Below are positions 22,471 through 36,413 of a stretch of DNA of 64,000 nt, in pieces. A model generated the notes under the pieces. That model saw only the letters and a list, made by a program, of their open reading frames with translations. It was not told the origin of the DNA and made no database searches. The stretch is from Thelephora terrestris (taxonomy: Eukaryota; Basidiomycota; Agaricomycetes; Thelephorales; Thelephoraceae): positions 62,001-126,000 of the forward strand of contig WIUZ02000007.1 in assembly GCA_015956445.1 (NCBI GenBank). The letters are read 5' to 3'. The position numbers and the translations under genes are program-made. Numbering within the stretch: position 1 is the first letter of the stretch; each line of letters begins with the position of its first letter.

Positions 22471-25345
22471 TCAAGGCCTCATGGGAGCCAACCAAGCCTC
22501 GGCTGCCTCAAACTGATCCACCAACTCGGGTAACACCGCATTCTCTGAATGCAACTGCCTCATCGCAGTCAACGCCTAGATGAGGGTCAGCGGTCTCTGC
22601 GAAATCCTCCACACCACAAACAATGGTAGGGAGGTGACAAGGATCATGCTTACCACATCCCAGAACCTGAACCCCCTCTCGACCTCCAGCCTAGGAGTTT
22701 TGATTCCGGTGAAGGTATCCTCACAGATCTCTAGAGCCATGCTTTTTGCATCCCTAATCCCCGGCCCGTTCGGGTCCCTCACCCTCTGCCCTCCGTTGAT
22801 GTGGGTAAGAGCATCTAGGTACACTTTGGCCAGGATGCCGAATCCGGTGTTAACCTCAGTCTGGAAGGGTAACGAAAGAGTGATATCCAATAGGTCGTCA
22901 CGCGCCCGTCGGACATCACCGCGCAACAGCATGTTCAGTGTGGTGACTTCCAAAAGCGTCCGGAGGGAACGAGAGAGCGATCGGATGAAAGAATTGAAGA
23001 CGAGGAGTTCCCGAGAAAGTGGGGCTGACCATGCCTGTGACTGTCAGGTTTGGAAACCAGACGCGAGTAAGAGGGAATCCGGTGTAAGCCATCGACATAT
23101 AACAGGCAGGCTGTGAGGTAAAGTACCTTGAAACTGAGAGGGACAATGCTGAGCACCCTCATAACCAACAACATACATGACTTCTCGTCATCTATAGATA
23201 GTAGATCAGTTATCCGATAACGAGGAAAGCAAAGCGAAAAGGCAAAAAAGGTAAGTCGGGGAAGCGAAAACGGTTTGATCCAGTTGTTCACTCCCACGAA
23301 AAAGCGCCCGCGCGCCGAACACGAGAAAGGCGAAGGAGAGATTGAGTAACCACCCACCAGTTCCGAAGCTCGGTCCTCCACTGAATGCGCGGTGGGACCA
23401 CAGGTGTCCGTGCATCACCCCAGCCCGAATAAGTTCCAAAAACAGATACAACGAGTCCTGGAACTTGTCGTTTACGCGCGCGCCCCGGATGGCTGTATAC
23501 ATCGCTCGTGCCAGCGGCGAGTGAACGTGGGAATTTATCAGGAATCTAGCCCGATACCTGAGAATCAAGTCAAAGCGACGGAATGTAAAAGGGAGCCTAC
23601 CCTCGCAATTCCAAGAACCGCCAAATCACATTAGCGACGGCTTCATCCTTCTTCTCTAGCGGTGCGCTCTGCTTAGCCTTGGTGCGCGCTGCGAGTTTTT
23701 CGGAAGCCGTCGCTCCTAAACATAGGGCAAAATCAATAGTCGAAGACTATTGCCCAAAATATCAGCGACGTGCTTGGATACCAAGGGTGGAATACTCACG
23801 TTCTGTCTCCTCAGTTCCTCCTCCACGAGAGCCGAAGGTACCGTCCATCCTCCAACTCTGTCCACGAGCTGTGATGTCTGAGGGGAATTGTGGGCAACGA
23901 GCGCCTTTGTGGGGTGCGTTGGGCTCGTCGGTTGTTCAAACCAGAAGTAGGGTGTAACCTTCCTGTTTGCCCAGAAGTTGTGGCACACGCTGCTGATTAA
24001 TGCCAGCGTTGTCGCTCGTGGTCCAGTCTGGCCCTCAGTAATGACCTCCTTGACGAAACGCCTGTACTCTGTCGTATCTCCATTATCCAACGGTGGTCCT
24101 TCGTTGATCTGACCCGTGGTCAACCACACAAGAGCCTGGGGCCCAAGAAGTCCGCGTGAGAGGTAATAATAAATTTCATCCGGGAGACGGTGGGTAAAAA
24201 TCTCGTGCAGATCTGAGGGGATGTCCGCAGCGGTGGGATGATGGTGCGGAGGCGGGTGGTGGTTATTGCTCTGGCTGCTCGAAGGTGGGGTAGAGGTGGT
24301 GATTGCAAGGGGGAGTGGTAACACCGTGCCTTCAGATGAAAGGATCAAGGAATATTTGACCATCGCCCTGCTGCGGGCGTATTGGTCAGGGTATTGGGTG
24401 GTCTTCACGGCTGGATGATCACCAAAGGCGGCTACAGCTGCCTGACCGGATTTGTAGTACTTGACCATGTCTACGGTTGCTTTAAGACCTTGCTCGTGCA
24501 TCGATGGAGGGAAGGGGGGAGAGTGATCGAAGCCGACGAGAATACCGATGTCGAGGAAGTTTTCTTCGGTGACACCAAGGTCGTTCATGATGTTGCGCTT
24601 GGAAATGTAATTGAAGTTCGGCTCGGATGCCAAGAGGTCGATGGAAATTACGAGCTTGTCGACACCAGGGTAAAGTAGAGTGTCGGTTGGGCCGTAGATC
24701 GCATGGATATAGGATTTTGGATGGCGTTGGAGGTATATCAACTACAGGACGCGACGAATCGTTAGGCAAATGAGAAAACGTATAGCCAGCGGACCGCACT
24801 CGCCTGAGCCCACGCCAAATAAGGTGCGACGATAAACTCGACGTTCCTGTGACGGAAGATGCGAAGAACCATACGCCAGAGATCCCATTGATGAAGACCC
24901 GTGCGGATCTCGAACAACTTGGTGGCGGCCTCCTCCTGACCGTTCTCATAGCGGCTCCATCCGTTGGCTCTGTCCCTGCAGGCTTCGTTCTGTTCGTGGA
25001 TCAGGTGTGACTGGACGTGCTTCCAGCGCTTTTGCGGGATGAGGCCGGAAAAAACGAAGACGGGTTTGATTCGAAGCTTCTCGAGGGTCCTCAGGTCACC
25101 TTCGATGCGTTGCGTGAGGGCGAGTGGGAGGCCGCCAGTGGCGGAAAGCAGCGGTTCCTTCCCAGGAGGGTTCTCATAGATGGACTGGAGGTAGTAACCA
25201 GCGTCGATACCAAGTCTCGTGTCCGAGAGAATCGAAAGCGGGAAAGGCTGGATGTGCTTCCCCCCCGTCAGATAGTCTGTCTTATGTGAGCTGGAGGTCT
25301 CTCGGGAGATATATGCCTCTCACTGTCGAAATGTTTGATACCCAT
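22471..25345 (-). CDS. MKT1: MKT1-like post-transcriptional regulator (XPG-like fold)
   Basis: Eight exons (25324-25345, 24804-25276, 23800-24741, 23601-23746, 23358-23557, 23127-23191, 22654-23034, 22471-22575) give about 777 residues. Yeast Mkt1 is 830 residues, binds Pbp1 and affects HO mRNA and killer M2 maintenance. Diagnostic segments: LSDTRLGIDAGYYLQ near the start, KPVFVFSGLIPQKRWK, NVEFIVAPYLAWAQLIYLQR, FLDIGILVGFDHS and TVDMVKYYKSGQAAV in the XPG-like N-terminal half; IWRFLELRGYRARFLINSHV, LIRAGVMHGHLWSHRAFSGG and MRVLSIVPLSFK in the C-terminal Mkt1 domain. A His/Pro-rich insert lies mid-protein. The first exon has only 22 bases (MGIKHFD plus one base). The second intron must start with GC rather than GT (24742-24803). 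It is divergent from the RabGAP gene across 134 bases. Confidence 0.93.
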
Positions 25346-25479
25346 GATCTTTTGCGCGTCGACTGGGAGAGAGTAAGCGTGAGATTACATAATCAGATGC
25401 CACCCTCGGCCTTGTAACTGTCTGAGGAAGGGAGCCAAGACACAGAGAGAACTGGGGTCATTCCGTATCCTCGAAGACA
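25346..25479. promoter_or_regulatory. 134-base shared promoter between MKT1 and the TBC RabGAP
   Basis: The two start codons face away from each other with 134 bases between them, so both 5' UTRs and core promoters must fit or overlap here. No classic motif stands out. Confidence 0.6.
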
Positions 25480-28400
25480 ATGGCCGCCATCGCCTCTCAG
25501 CTCCGAAACTACAAGGAACCTGGCAAAGAACAGCTCACTCATCTCTTCTTCGCTCTTCCCAGTGCAGACGGAAAACCCGCGGACCCATCATATGCCAATC
25601 TCGAGTCTCTCGACGTCAACGCCGTCCTCAGTCTCGGGTCCCCTGGCCAGGAAGATTCCTACGTGAGCGCTGCATCCGATCTACCACTCTCACAATCCCC
25701 GTAGCTGACCAGTGGATCGACGTTCGTAGGCGGGGAAACTATATCTATTTCCGCCATTTCTCACTTTTGCGTCGCTGGATCGCAAATCTGCAAGATTCAG
25801 CATTCCCCTTTCTGCCATCCGGAGAGTAGAAAGGCTCAATGCTCGAGCCGGAATCTATGCGCTCAGCTTCACCCTATGGCACGGTACCAAGATCGTGGGT
25901 TTTCATTCCAGTGTAGCGACATCTCCTGACACCGGCGTTGTGCCCCCAGATTGTCCAATTGACGTCTTTGCGTCCCACCGCCGACTTGTTCTGCACTCTT
26001 CTCAAAGAGGCCCTAAAAGTTGAGCTGTCCAAGGGGCAAATGAAAGCTCTCAAGGCCTTCGTCAAGACCTGCTACTCGGAATCCCTCGTCGACTCTTCCA
26101 CAACATTGTCCGCGTCCCTAGTCAAAGATCAGGATCAAGAGGAGGACAAGGATTCCAAGGTCACGGATGATTCTCAACCCCTGTATCACACGGGACTAGG
26201 ACACCGTTTCAAGTTCCCTGGAGATCCCAAAAAGTGATAGCGCAAGCTTATCTTATCAAACGAACCCCAATTGACGTTCTGCCAGATTGCGCGAGGCCTC
26301 GAAGATCAAATTGTGGACACAGTACCTCGAACGTTGGTCGTGTGTGTCCATCATAGCGTGTTATCGGCTAACAGCGCTTCTTTATTTAGTACACGGTCGA
26401 AATCTCACCCTCCTACGGTATCCACAATGTACCCGGCTGGTCCAAGTTGGCCTTCCAAATCGCCTCAGAGGGGAAATGTGGGAAACACTTTCCGGCTCAA
26501 TCTACCTCCGGTTTACGAACCCGGGCGTCTACCGACAAATACTTGATCAACACGAGGGGCGCACGACCACGAGTACCGAAGAGATTGAAAAAGACTTGCA
26601 TAGAAGCCTGCCCGAATATTCGGCGTATCAAAACCCCGAGGGGATCGATGCGCTTAGAAGGGTGTTACAAGCCTATTCATTCAAGAATCCTGAGACCGGA
26701 TACTGTCAGGTATCGTTTTTATTGATTACACCACAATTCCCTCTGAGACTTCTGATAAAACAGGCCATGAACATTCTAGCTGCAGCTATTTTGATGTTGG
26801 TTTTGAGTCTCGTTCCCACCGCGCACTAGCTGAATTCATTTCTCAGCTACACATCAGAAGAGCAGGGCTTCTGGCTGCTGCAAGTGATCTGTGATCGACT
26901 ACTACCGGGGTATTATAGCCCCTCCATGCATGGCACTCTGCTAGATCAACGGGTTTTTGAATCACTCGTTCAGCGGTGTTTACCGACCATTCACGAACAC
27001 TTTCAAGCGGTCGATGTCCAACTTTCTGTTGCATCGTTGCCGTGGTTCCTGAGCCTGTAAGTGGCGTTTTCCCGTGAGAAGATGCAGTTTGGTTGACGTG
27101 GTGGTTGCAGGTTCATAAATAGCATGCCGATGGTCTTCGCCTTTAGGATCATTGATTGTTTCTTTTGCATGGGTCCCAAGGTGCTATTCCAAGTAGGGTA
27201 AGCGGTTTCATCCCACCGCTCGTCACTGTTCTGACGTTCTCAAAATAGACTTGGTGGGTTTCCTGGATCGTGCTATGTGTATACGTGCTGATCGGAGGCC
27301 TCAGCGATCCTGAAGATCAATGGTGAAGCCCTCCTCCAAATCCAAGACGATGGCGGTTTCATCCAGTGAGAATGTCCACCGCAAGTCAACGCGATGTAGA
27401 CTAATTCTCCATTTAGCCTTATGCGCGACTACTTCGCGTCGTTAGGGAAGTCCGCCCATCCTGACTCCCCAGACCCACGGGCGCGTGCCATTACGCGATT
27501 CCAGGAACTCCTGCTCATCTCATTCCGTGAATTTGTCGTCATTACCGACGAGTCGATCCAAGCTGAGCGACGCAAGCACCGTGGTGAGGTTGTTCACAGC
27601 ATCGAATCATTCTCCAAACGTGCTGCCGTCAGGAACCTCAAATCACTTGAGCGATTCACGAAAGAACAGGCTGGGCTTATATATGACGCGTGGTATAACT
27701 CTATATGCGCAGTTCCTCAGGGAGTGAAGGACACCCGTCTGGAAGGAAGAGGTGCTGCCTTGTTAGTGCTCACTAAGGATGAACAGGAAGAAAAGCCAGA
27801 GACGAGGATTGCGTTGCCGACATTCAGGAAATTCATCAGCGAAATTGTTAGCTGGGCAAGGGACGACAAGATTGTGCAGAACGGTTTCCAGGTCGGTCAC
27901 TCTGCTGGTCCGTGCTTGTTTTGGGAGGCTGAACTAGGTTTGTAGACGAGAGTGGACAGGGAAACTGTCGAGCACGAGTTCATCGATCGTCTGTTTGCCT
28001 TCTGGGATACATCTTACAAAGGATCGCTCTCTTTACAGGTGTGTTGGACCTTGACCCCTTCGGAATGTCGCTGGGAGTAATTGATCCACACCTAGGACCT
28101 TGTTTCTGGACTGGATGGAGTGATGTTCAACGACCTGATGGATAACATCGAATGGTTCTTCAATATCCATGACAAGAACAAGGATGGGTTCTTGTCTAAG
28201 GATGAGGTCCTCACCCTTTCGGAATCTATGCTTGTGAGAGTCTCTCGTACTTGTGTGACATCCCGTGGCTGACGGAGGACTCGCAAGTTCATCTTCAGGA
28301 ATGAGGTTGGAGATGCGTACCTTGGCGCGATCAGTAGATTCATGTCGAACGCATTTGAGTATGGAGACGCGTTGTTGCCCGAGACGACCTCGGAGGGATC

Positions 28401-29350
28401 CCCTGGTTCTGATGGTACACCATCACAGATTGAGTCGAACCAACCATACTTGAACCTTGCCACGTAAGTTCCATTTCGTTGCAGATGGTAACTAGGGTTT
28501 CACGAGCACGTGCGTTTCTTCTCTAGGTTCAGGATGGTCGTTCTCGCAGATGAAGTCCTCGAATCCTTCTTCGATCAGGACTTTTCGGGGACGTTCAGGT
28601 TGGAACCGACCCCGTTGGAAGAATTGCCCACTTCCAACTCTGGATTCCTCAGTGGGATGTGGTCAACTATCGCGACCAACGACAACAAGAAGATTCTCAA
28701 CAAGTTGTCGGATGAGGTCGCTCGTACGATCGGCAGACACAAGGTCGAGCACATGCCAGCTATCGGCCGTTACACAACTATGGAAGAGCCCAAGGCCCGC
28801 GAAAGCCTGCTCACGCCTTCGATGCGTCATTCCGCCTCGCGGTCATCTCTCAATGCTCAAGAAACTGAGCCTCCAATCATCCAGATACCGACGGCCGCGT
28901 CGGCTTCGACCTCGTCTCTTGACCAGACTCCCACCACTCCACCTAAGACTACGAAGTCGGGTCACTTGGCGGTCGAACCAAGGACACCTCTCACGCCCGG
29001 TTCAGCAATTCATTCAGAGTTTTCGCCCCTGCCCATCGTCAAAGCGGCAAACGCGGCGCTCCTGACGATGGAGAGGACACCATTCGCGATTGACGACGCG
29101 AAGGATGAAGATGACGACGACGACGAAGATTTGACTACCGATGAGGAGTTTGAGAGTGGGGATGATGCGGTGTTAGATGAGGTCGACGCGTTTTTGGAGG
29201 CTCACGACTCAGGGTTAACGGAAGACCAGAAGGAGGTTGCCAAAGGTTCGTGATATCTCCTCTGCTTCGGTTTTCTGTCAGATCTCTGCGTCCTAACAAT
29301 TCCGCGGTGACACCAATTTAGATCTCATGACCGCCGAACCGGTCAAATAG
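25480..29350 (+). CDS. GYP2: TBC-domain Rab GTPase-activating protein, GYP2/MDR1 (TBC1D8/9) type
   Basis: Sixteen exons give about 1007 residues: 25480-25662, 25730-25894, 25950-26233, 26286-26332, 26390-26709, 26764-26795, 26847-27056, 27111-27197, 27249-27253, 27305-27365, 27417-27891, 27946-28038, 28096-28233, 28288-28463, 28527-29245 and 29322-29350. Order of parts: a GRAM-like domain (about 62-140, [20 protein letters not shown]), a TBC domain (about 240-460) with both catalytic fingers (IEKDLHR and TGYCQ), an EF-hand-like segment (about 655-700, [17 protein letters not shown]), then a polar tail with an acidic run DEDDDDDED. Yeast Gyp2 (950 residues) acts on Ypt6 at the Golgi; that role is inferred here. 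The ninth exon has only five bases (ACTTG), needed to encode VGLAIL. The product ends [10 protein letters not shown]. Confidence 0.93.
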
Positions 29351-29560
29351 CATTGGGGCGGCTTCAGGAGGACCCTGTTTAGCATGCGCCTTATAGCTCT
29401 GCAGGGCCAGGCTTTCTGTTTAATTGTTTGGTTGGGTGGGCTACAGCTACAGATAAATGTACAACTCTCGGACAGTAATTTATGCAGTCTCAGAATCCAA
29501 ATGACCTGGTAAAAGAACGACCAAACCCGATAAAGGGGCCGGTGGGTGGACGCATGAGGG

Positions 29561-31081
<1,521 letters not shown>

Positions 31082-31168
31082 TTCGATTTTTGGACGCCCC
31101 TGTGGGTGAAGAGACGATGAATCAAAGCGCGGGCGCTCCGTTACCACGCTAATTAGATTCCGGCTTCG
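31082..31168. promoter_or_regulatory. 87-base bidirectional promoter between SWD3 and an EngB-type GTPase
   Basis: The start codons of two divergent genes are 87 bases apart. An in-frame TAG 15 bases upstream of the GTPase ATG at 31169 excludes a longer uninterrupted GTPase N-terminus, so the gap is real unless an upstream intron exists. Confidence 0.65.
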
Positions 31169-31995
31169 ATGCTTACCGCGACCAAGACGAAGACGGCGGT
31201 GAACATCTTCTCTCATCCTCAACACGCCCAATTCCTCGCCGCCGCCGCATCGCCCAGCTCAATCCCGAAGCTTCACGGTGTGCCTGAGGCGAGCTCAAGG
31301 TGATGATGTGCTTCGTGTGCCTCTGGTTAACGATGTCGCGTAGGTCATCGTCACCGGACGCGCGAATGTTGGAAAATCGTCCCTCCTGAACGCGGTTCTT
31401 GGACGTAGGGATTTACTTCGAACGAGCAAGAAACCGGTACAGTTTCTCTTCTTCTCGAAATTCCCGCCTGTTTTGTTCAACCCAACCTCGGCCACACAGG
31501 GTCATACAAAAACCCTCAACTTTTACCAAGTCGGTAAAGCGCCTGGCAAAGCTATCCTTGTGGATGCTCCAGGTTATGGCGGTAGAGGTCGCCCGGAGTG
31601 GGGTAAACTGTTCGACCATTACACCGAGAACCGTAAAGAGTACGCTCCTAATCTTGCTCAGTGTCAAGAGCTGACCTGGGGCGATAAGGCTAAGACGGAT
31701 CTTTATCCTGTTCAACGGTGGACACGGCCTCAACGAAATCGATGCCATGATGTTACAATCCCTCGACGAACGTGTGCAAGCTTCCGCAGGCCTCCAATTC
31801 ACCCTCCAGGCCATAATCACGAAGGCTGACACGATTCCGGACCGAAAGCTCTCGAGTTCCATCACACAGCTGAAGAAGGATATCGCTCAAGTCGCCCCGA
31901 CGTGCTTGGACCCAATCGTTACCTCGACCGCCAAGTATCCTTATACTGGGATCAATGCGGTTCGGAACGCAATCATGCAAGCTTGCCAGCGGTGA
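31169..31995 (+). CDS. EngB/YihA-family GTPase, probably mitochondrial ribosome assembly
   Basis: Four exons (31169-31288, 31344-31436, 31500-31639, 31695-31995) give about 217 residues, the family's usual size. G motifs are in order: G1 GRANVGKSS, the switch region KKPGHT, G3 DAPGYGGRGRPEW (the EngB-specific DxPGYG), G4 TKAD and G5 STAK. EngB proteins assist large-subunit assembly in bacteria, and fungal members are thought to act in mitochondria. The N-terminal 40 residues are basic and Ala-rich, compatible with a targeting peptide (inference). The first intron appears to use a GC donor (GAG followed by gcgagc); with the nearby GT donor the frame does not fit. Confidence 0.88.
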
Positions 31996-33132
31996 CGTGC
32001 GCCATTCGCGTTATCGCCCCATTCAGGCACGTCTATTTGAGTGCGCTCGGCCGTGGAAGACCTGGGGAGTGTCATCACCTCATCCTTTGCTAGGGGTGCA
32101 ACGTGTAAACTCCTCCATAGGGTACTAGTCAGGAGTGGGGATGGTCGCAGGAAGGTGGACCCGGGGAGGAATCTCTTCATGTTGCAGCTTCGATGGACCC
32201 TGTGCACGAGCATGGGATCTCAACCAATACAGGACCCCTGAGAAAGCCACCTTGTTTCAGTCGCCTTGACACAATCTGTCACTGGAAGTCCCTCCGAACG
32301 ACCATTACGAGAGGCCCGTACATTAACGACTGGAGTAAGCGTTCAATAAAGTTTGCGCTGGTATCGAGCGCGAGTTGTCTCGCCAAGTTTTCGCGTCCTC
32401 TGTTTCAGGAGAGCTCCCTTCAGCAAAATGCCAAGGAGGGTACACTGAACGATTCATCGATGGTCCCTTGAGATTAAAAGTGAACGCGGCGCAGCAGGGC
32501 AGGATAGAGGTCACATGAACATGAACAGAAGGTTTGATTGAATTCCACAGACCGGCAACAGGTACAAAGGAAAAGAGTCACAAGTTGGGACAACAAGAAA
32601 AAAGTACTTTCGTAAACGCCTTGAAAGGGCGCTTCGACTTTGTCGTGAACAATGGGGCGAGAGAGATAGAGAACAGGGATGATGGAGGGCGACAGGGGGT
32701 TTCAAGACACAGGCCTGCATTATCATGAAAAATAAAACGTAGCAGAGTGGAGAGGAGGAAAGAAGTGGATTTAGGTTGGATAGAGAGGAGGGTCGAGGGG
32801 AGGTGAAAGTTTAAGCGTATGCATGTGTGATCGTAAAGGAACCAGGAGACCAGCAATGGGCGCGCGAGCAGTGAAAAAAATGCAGCAGGTATGACAGTAG
32901 AGAGAAGCGAGATGCAAATTGAGCGTTAAACGTTGAATGGATGGTAGCGTAGTAACGGATTGAGAGAGAATGAAGCATGAGGAGGATGATTAATGGCCCA
33001 TGAGAAAAAGAGAGAAAGGCGGGAGGAACAGGTCCGGTCGTCGAAAGATCGTGAGAGACGTGAACGCGAGATGAGAGAGGCAGGGGCGGGGGTGGGGGAG
33101 GCGGATGGGGTGTTTGCCGGGTTCTAGGAGGC
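31996..33132. other. intergenic, no gene seen
   Basis: Between the GTPase stop and the stop of the minus-strand membrane-protein gene (convergent). Short frames on both strands lack motifs. The AATAAA-like and A-rich stretches near 32340 and 32730 may belong to 3' ends. Confidence 0.45.
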
Positions 33133-34431
33133 TTAACCGACAAACTGTCCTTTCCTCTTGGCCATGTAAATCGCCCTAGCGCGTTCCATAGACTCCCTCA
33201 CCTCTTCACTCTGCCAATCGTTCTCGCTCTCCTTCACCCATCCCGTAGTCGACGTCATCGAAGAAGCCAAAGCAGGGACCGGTTCCGCAGAAGACTGAAC
33301 TAAGCTCGAGGGCCCAGGGAACGTCTGTTTCGTAGGCGACGCATACGCAGGTGGCCTCGGAGGCGAAGATTCACCACCCAAACCTCCAGGAATGGATTGG
33401 TGGGGCAGACTCTGTCGGGTTCGTTTTCGCCGGGGAGACGACCTTCCGTACCTTGACGAGATGAAAGATCCAAACTCCCCTCCGTCTGAATCCTCCCAGA
33501 GCCCTGATCCATCATCGACCTCGTCCTCCTTCGCATCGCTCATTACGACAATTTCGGACCCGAGAGCCTTCTTTCCTTCTTCGATTAACTGGGATATCTT
33601 GCCACCAATCCAATCCATCTACAGAGGAGATAGAACGTTGTCGTCGATCAGTATAACACGTACACGGCAGGGCCAAGCCCGGAACCAATAGGCAGGGAAA
33701 AAGGACATACCTCATCTGCCGGCTCATCCTCCCCTTCTTCCTCAACGTGCCCAAGCTTGAAATCGAATGAATCAGAAGAGACATCCTGGGCCAGGGCCGG
33801 CTGACTCGGCCCGGGTTGGTGACCATATGCGGAGGGATAGAATCTTTGAGGTATAGGCTTCCTATGCCTCACGCTGCCTCCAGCGCCCTTTCTCCCGACA
33901 CTGGCGGGATGTCGTCTCCTCTGTGGCCTTAGGTTCAACTCGGGGTGTACGCGGGTGGGTAGGGTCTTCGAATCGTGCGTTTGCTGATGGGATCTTTCTG
34001 ATTCTTCATAGGGAGGGGGAGGTGAGCTATCGGTTCCCCTATCCTTCCATCTGGAACCACGTTTTAATTTCCACATCAAGATAGAGCAAAAGGTCGAAAA
34101 CTCACAGTCGATACATTGTCAGCCCGACAGCAGTCCCAATTAATGCCGCACTCAACGCGGTCGACAAAATCGATCCCGCAAGGCCCTTCCTCCTTTTCGC
34201 AGGCGGGAGTTCTAATTTCACAGAAAATAAAGCATCAACACCAAACCGAAAGCGAGAGCGATACAACATGAGAAGCGGGAGATAAATCAAAACCAAAAAT
34301 ATGAAGAATAGGAGTGAGACGAGCGCAGTGAGTAGTTCACTCGCCCATACGGAAAATGAAATGAGGAATGGTGGGAGGGGGGACCGAGAAGCAGTCTGAG
34401 AACGAGGGGGAAGACGACGGGTTCTGGTCAT
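33133..34431 (-). CDS. lineage-specific protein with two N-terminal membrane segments
   Basis: Three exons (34106-34431, 33711-34050, 33133-33618) give about 383 residues. Residues about 20-60 form a strongly hydrophobic stretch (FFIFLVLIYLPLLMLY core). A second, shorter hydrophobic stretch (STALSAALIGTAVGLTMY) ends exon 1, so the protein is probably membrane-anchored with a long polar, Ser/Pro-rich C-terminal tail. The tail holds a PPPPYEES motif (PPxY-like, a possible WW-domain or Rsp5 ligand), a helix-prone segment MDWIGGKISQLIEEGKKALG, and a C-terminal helix EEVRESMERARAIYMAKRK. I do not recognise the family. Splice sites are canonical and the frame closes cleanly. Confidence 0.65.
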
Positions 34432-34498
34432 GCAGGGAAGGAAGGAGGGAAGAGGATCAAGTATCCATCACACTCCCGAAGAGAATGAAATCATCTCT

Positions 34499-35447
34499 TT
34501 AAGTTCCGTTCCCAGCTGATTGCACGTGTGCCGTAAACTCAATGATCACACAAACGGCCACCGGTGAATAAAACGCCCGGGAAATGAGAGAGCGGAGTGA
34601 AACAATGACGAAGCCTGAGGACTTTGATGAAAGGAAACCGGCACTCACCAGGATCCATCGCATTCTCACCCTCGCCCTCGTTTGCGTCATCCCTCTTCCT
34701 CCTGTCGCCCACACCAGACACCGTCCTGCTCCTCCCGCGACCATCAAGACCGAAAGCAGGCATAGAACTGACGCTACCCATCTCGTTAACGTCGGAATAC
34801 TTTGGGGTGTCAAAAAAGCCGGTGGTGAAATCCTCGTTGGTAGATGCGTAACTTGGTTCAGACGAAGAAGGGACCCAGCCCCTCTTCCTCGACTCTGGCA
34901 AGGGGTGGTTCAGTCGATTGCTCACCGGCACCCCCTGACCCGGTCCGTGCATGACTGAATCTAAATAGGAGCTGTACTGAGAATACGAGGCCTCCGTCGG
35001 GAACTCCGGGGTGCCGGAACCGGGAGACGGGGGATTGACGAGGACGAATCCGGACGTCGATCCTTGGGCGTGAAAATCAGCACGATCCCGTTCGTGGTAT
35101 GGTAAGTAGCGCTTCCGGTTTTGGGCGTGAGGATTCGCGAGACCCAGGCCGACGGTGTGTCTGTTCGGTGGACTTCTCAACCCTTTCGACTTGGGGCTGG
35201 TGTGTGACGAACGGGGTGTGGAAGAAGAAGGGGGAGATTTGACGAGTCGATTCGGATCGTACCCTCGGAAACCGCCTGCGACGCCCCCGGGACCCATCCC
35301 AGCCACCATGTAATTCAACAGCTCGGGATCTTCACGTATATCGGTAGCGACAGAATGGAATGCGTCCGTGGCAGCGTTGGCTACCGAATTCAAAGTCGAC
35401 ATCGAAAAAGGGTTTGGGACGTGGAAAGTAAAATTGAACGTGAACAT
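34499..35447 (-). CDS. lineage-specific Ser/Pro-rich protein
   Basis: Two exons (34649-35447, 34499-34515) give about 271 residues ending DPAGNGT. The start chosen gives MFTFNFTFHVPNPFSMSTLN. An upstream in-frame ATG at 35708 would add 87 residues with a hydrophobic segment, but that stretch looks like a pyrimidine-rich 5' UTR. Visible segments: IREDPELLNYMVAGMGPGG, followed by a polar region of basic and Ser/Pro-rich stretches (TPRSSHTSPKSKGLRSPPNR). It could be a regulated, disordered adaptor. No domain is recognised. It sits on the same strand as, and 67 bases upstream of, the membrane-protein gene at 34431. Confidence 0.55.
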
Positions 35448-36413
35448 CTTGCTCTTCTGCGCGCTCCCTCGCGAGGGCGAGGAATCCGGTAAGGCGAGAA
35501 GGAGATTACTGAGCGGAAAAGGAGCCGATGGAGGTTGTGAGAGCGTCCAGAGGAGAAAAATTAGGGAAAACGACGCAAGTAGAGACAGAATGGGGAGGAA
35601 CGGTGGGGAGGGGAGGAGGGAATGGGGTCGTGCAGGTTTGACGTTTGCTATCGTGAATGGTCGTTGTAGAGCGAAAAAAAGCCAGAGCCGCTTTCTGGCT
35701 CGCTTCACACTCGAGTCTGAACGCGTGGGTTTATCAGGTTTACAGCCGTCCTATAACCTCAGCCTACCTCTTATAATAGGCGATAGCAATTGACGAAACG
35801 GTGCTCGTGCTCACCGCGAGGCAGAAGATACTTAAATTCACGCCACGAGGGGGATTTCTGATGTCCACCTCATGCCAGCCACGCGCAGAGTTATGCGCGT
35901 TTACCTACGTCTGCTCAATATAAATTCGGATCTCATGCACACGTATAGAAGCTTAGCATGTCCGAGTGAACGGACAGTCGACGAAAGCTGGATGACCGTG
36001 CTTCCCACAGACGCGAAAGGTGATGAACAAATACTAATTAGCAACAAGCTTCTACACGACGATGTATATACTGCATGTACAAATGGCGATTTGAGGGGAA
36101 GAAAGTATGGAGGAAATGATTAGGCGGTAACACACAGGCCCGAACCTATAGGTACTAAGTGCCTCTACAGGTCACGGTCTAATGATCCGGGATTGTAACA
36201 ATGCAACAGGTGTGAAGATGGAACGGAAAAGAACGAAGACTTTGCGAGTCAGATTAGGGCAAGAATAGTTTCGAAACAATCGATGGTATGTGCGCGATTT
36301 ACAGTGAACAAGAGAAAACAAGATGCGAGGGAAGCAGGGAGGGATAGCAAATCGATGAGAGCAGTGGTCGATTAGGCGGTGTTCATGCTGGGCCGAACGA
36401 AGAAAAGTGGGTA
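35448..36413. other. intergenic, no gene seen
   Basis: Promoter side of the gene ending at 35447 and 3' side of the gene at 36414. No conserved coding frame. Confidence 0.45.

Noticed and set aside
35448-35708. N-terminal extension (87 residues with a hydrophobic segment) of the gene at 34499-35447
   Set aside because: The stretch is pyrimidine-rich like a fungal 5' UTR, and the inner ATG gives a compact N-terminus. It cannot be excluded without transcript data.
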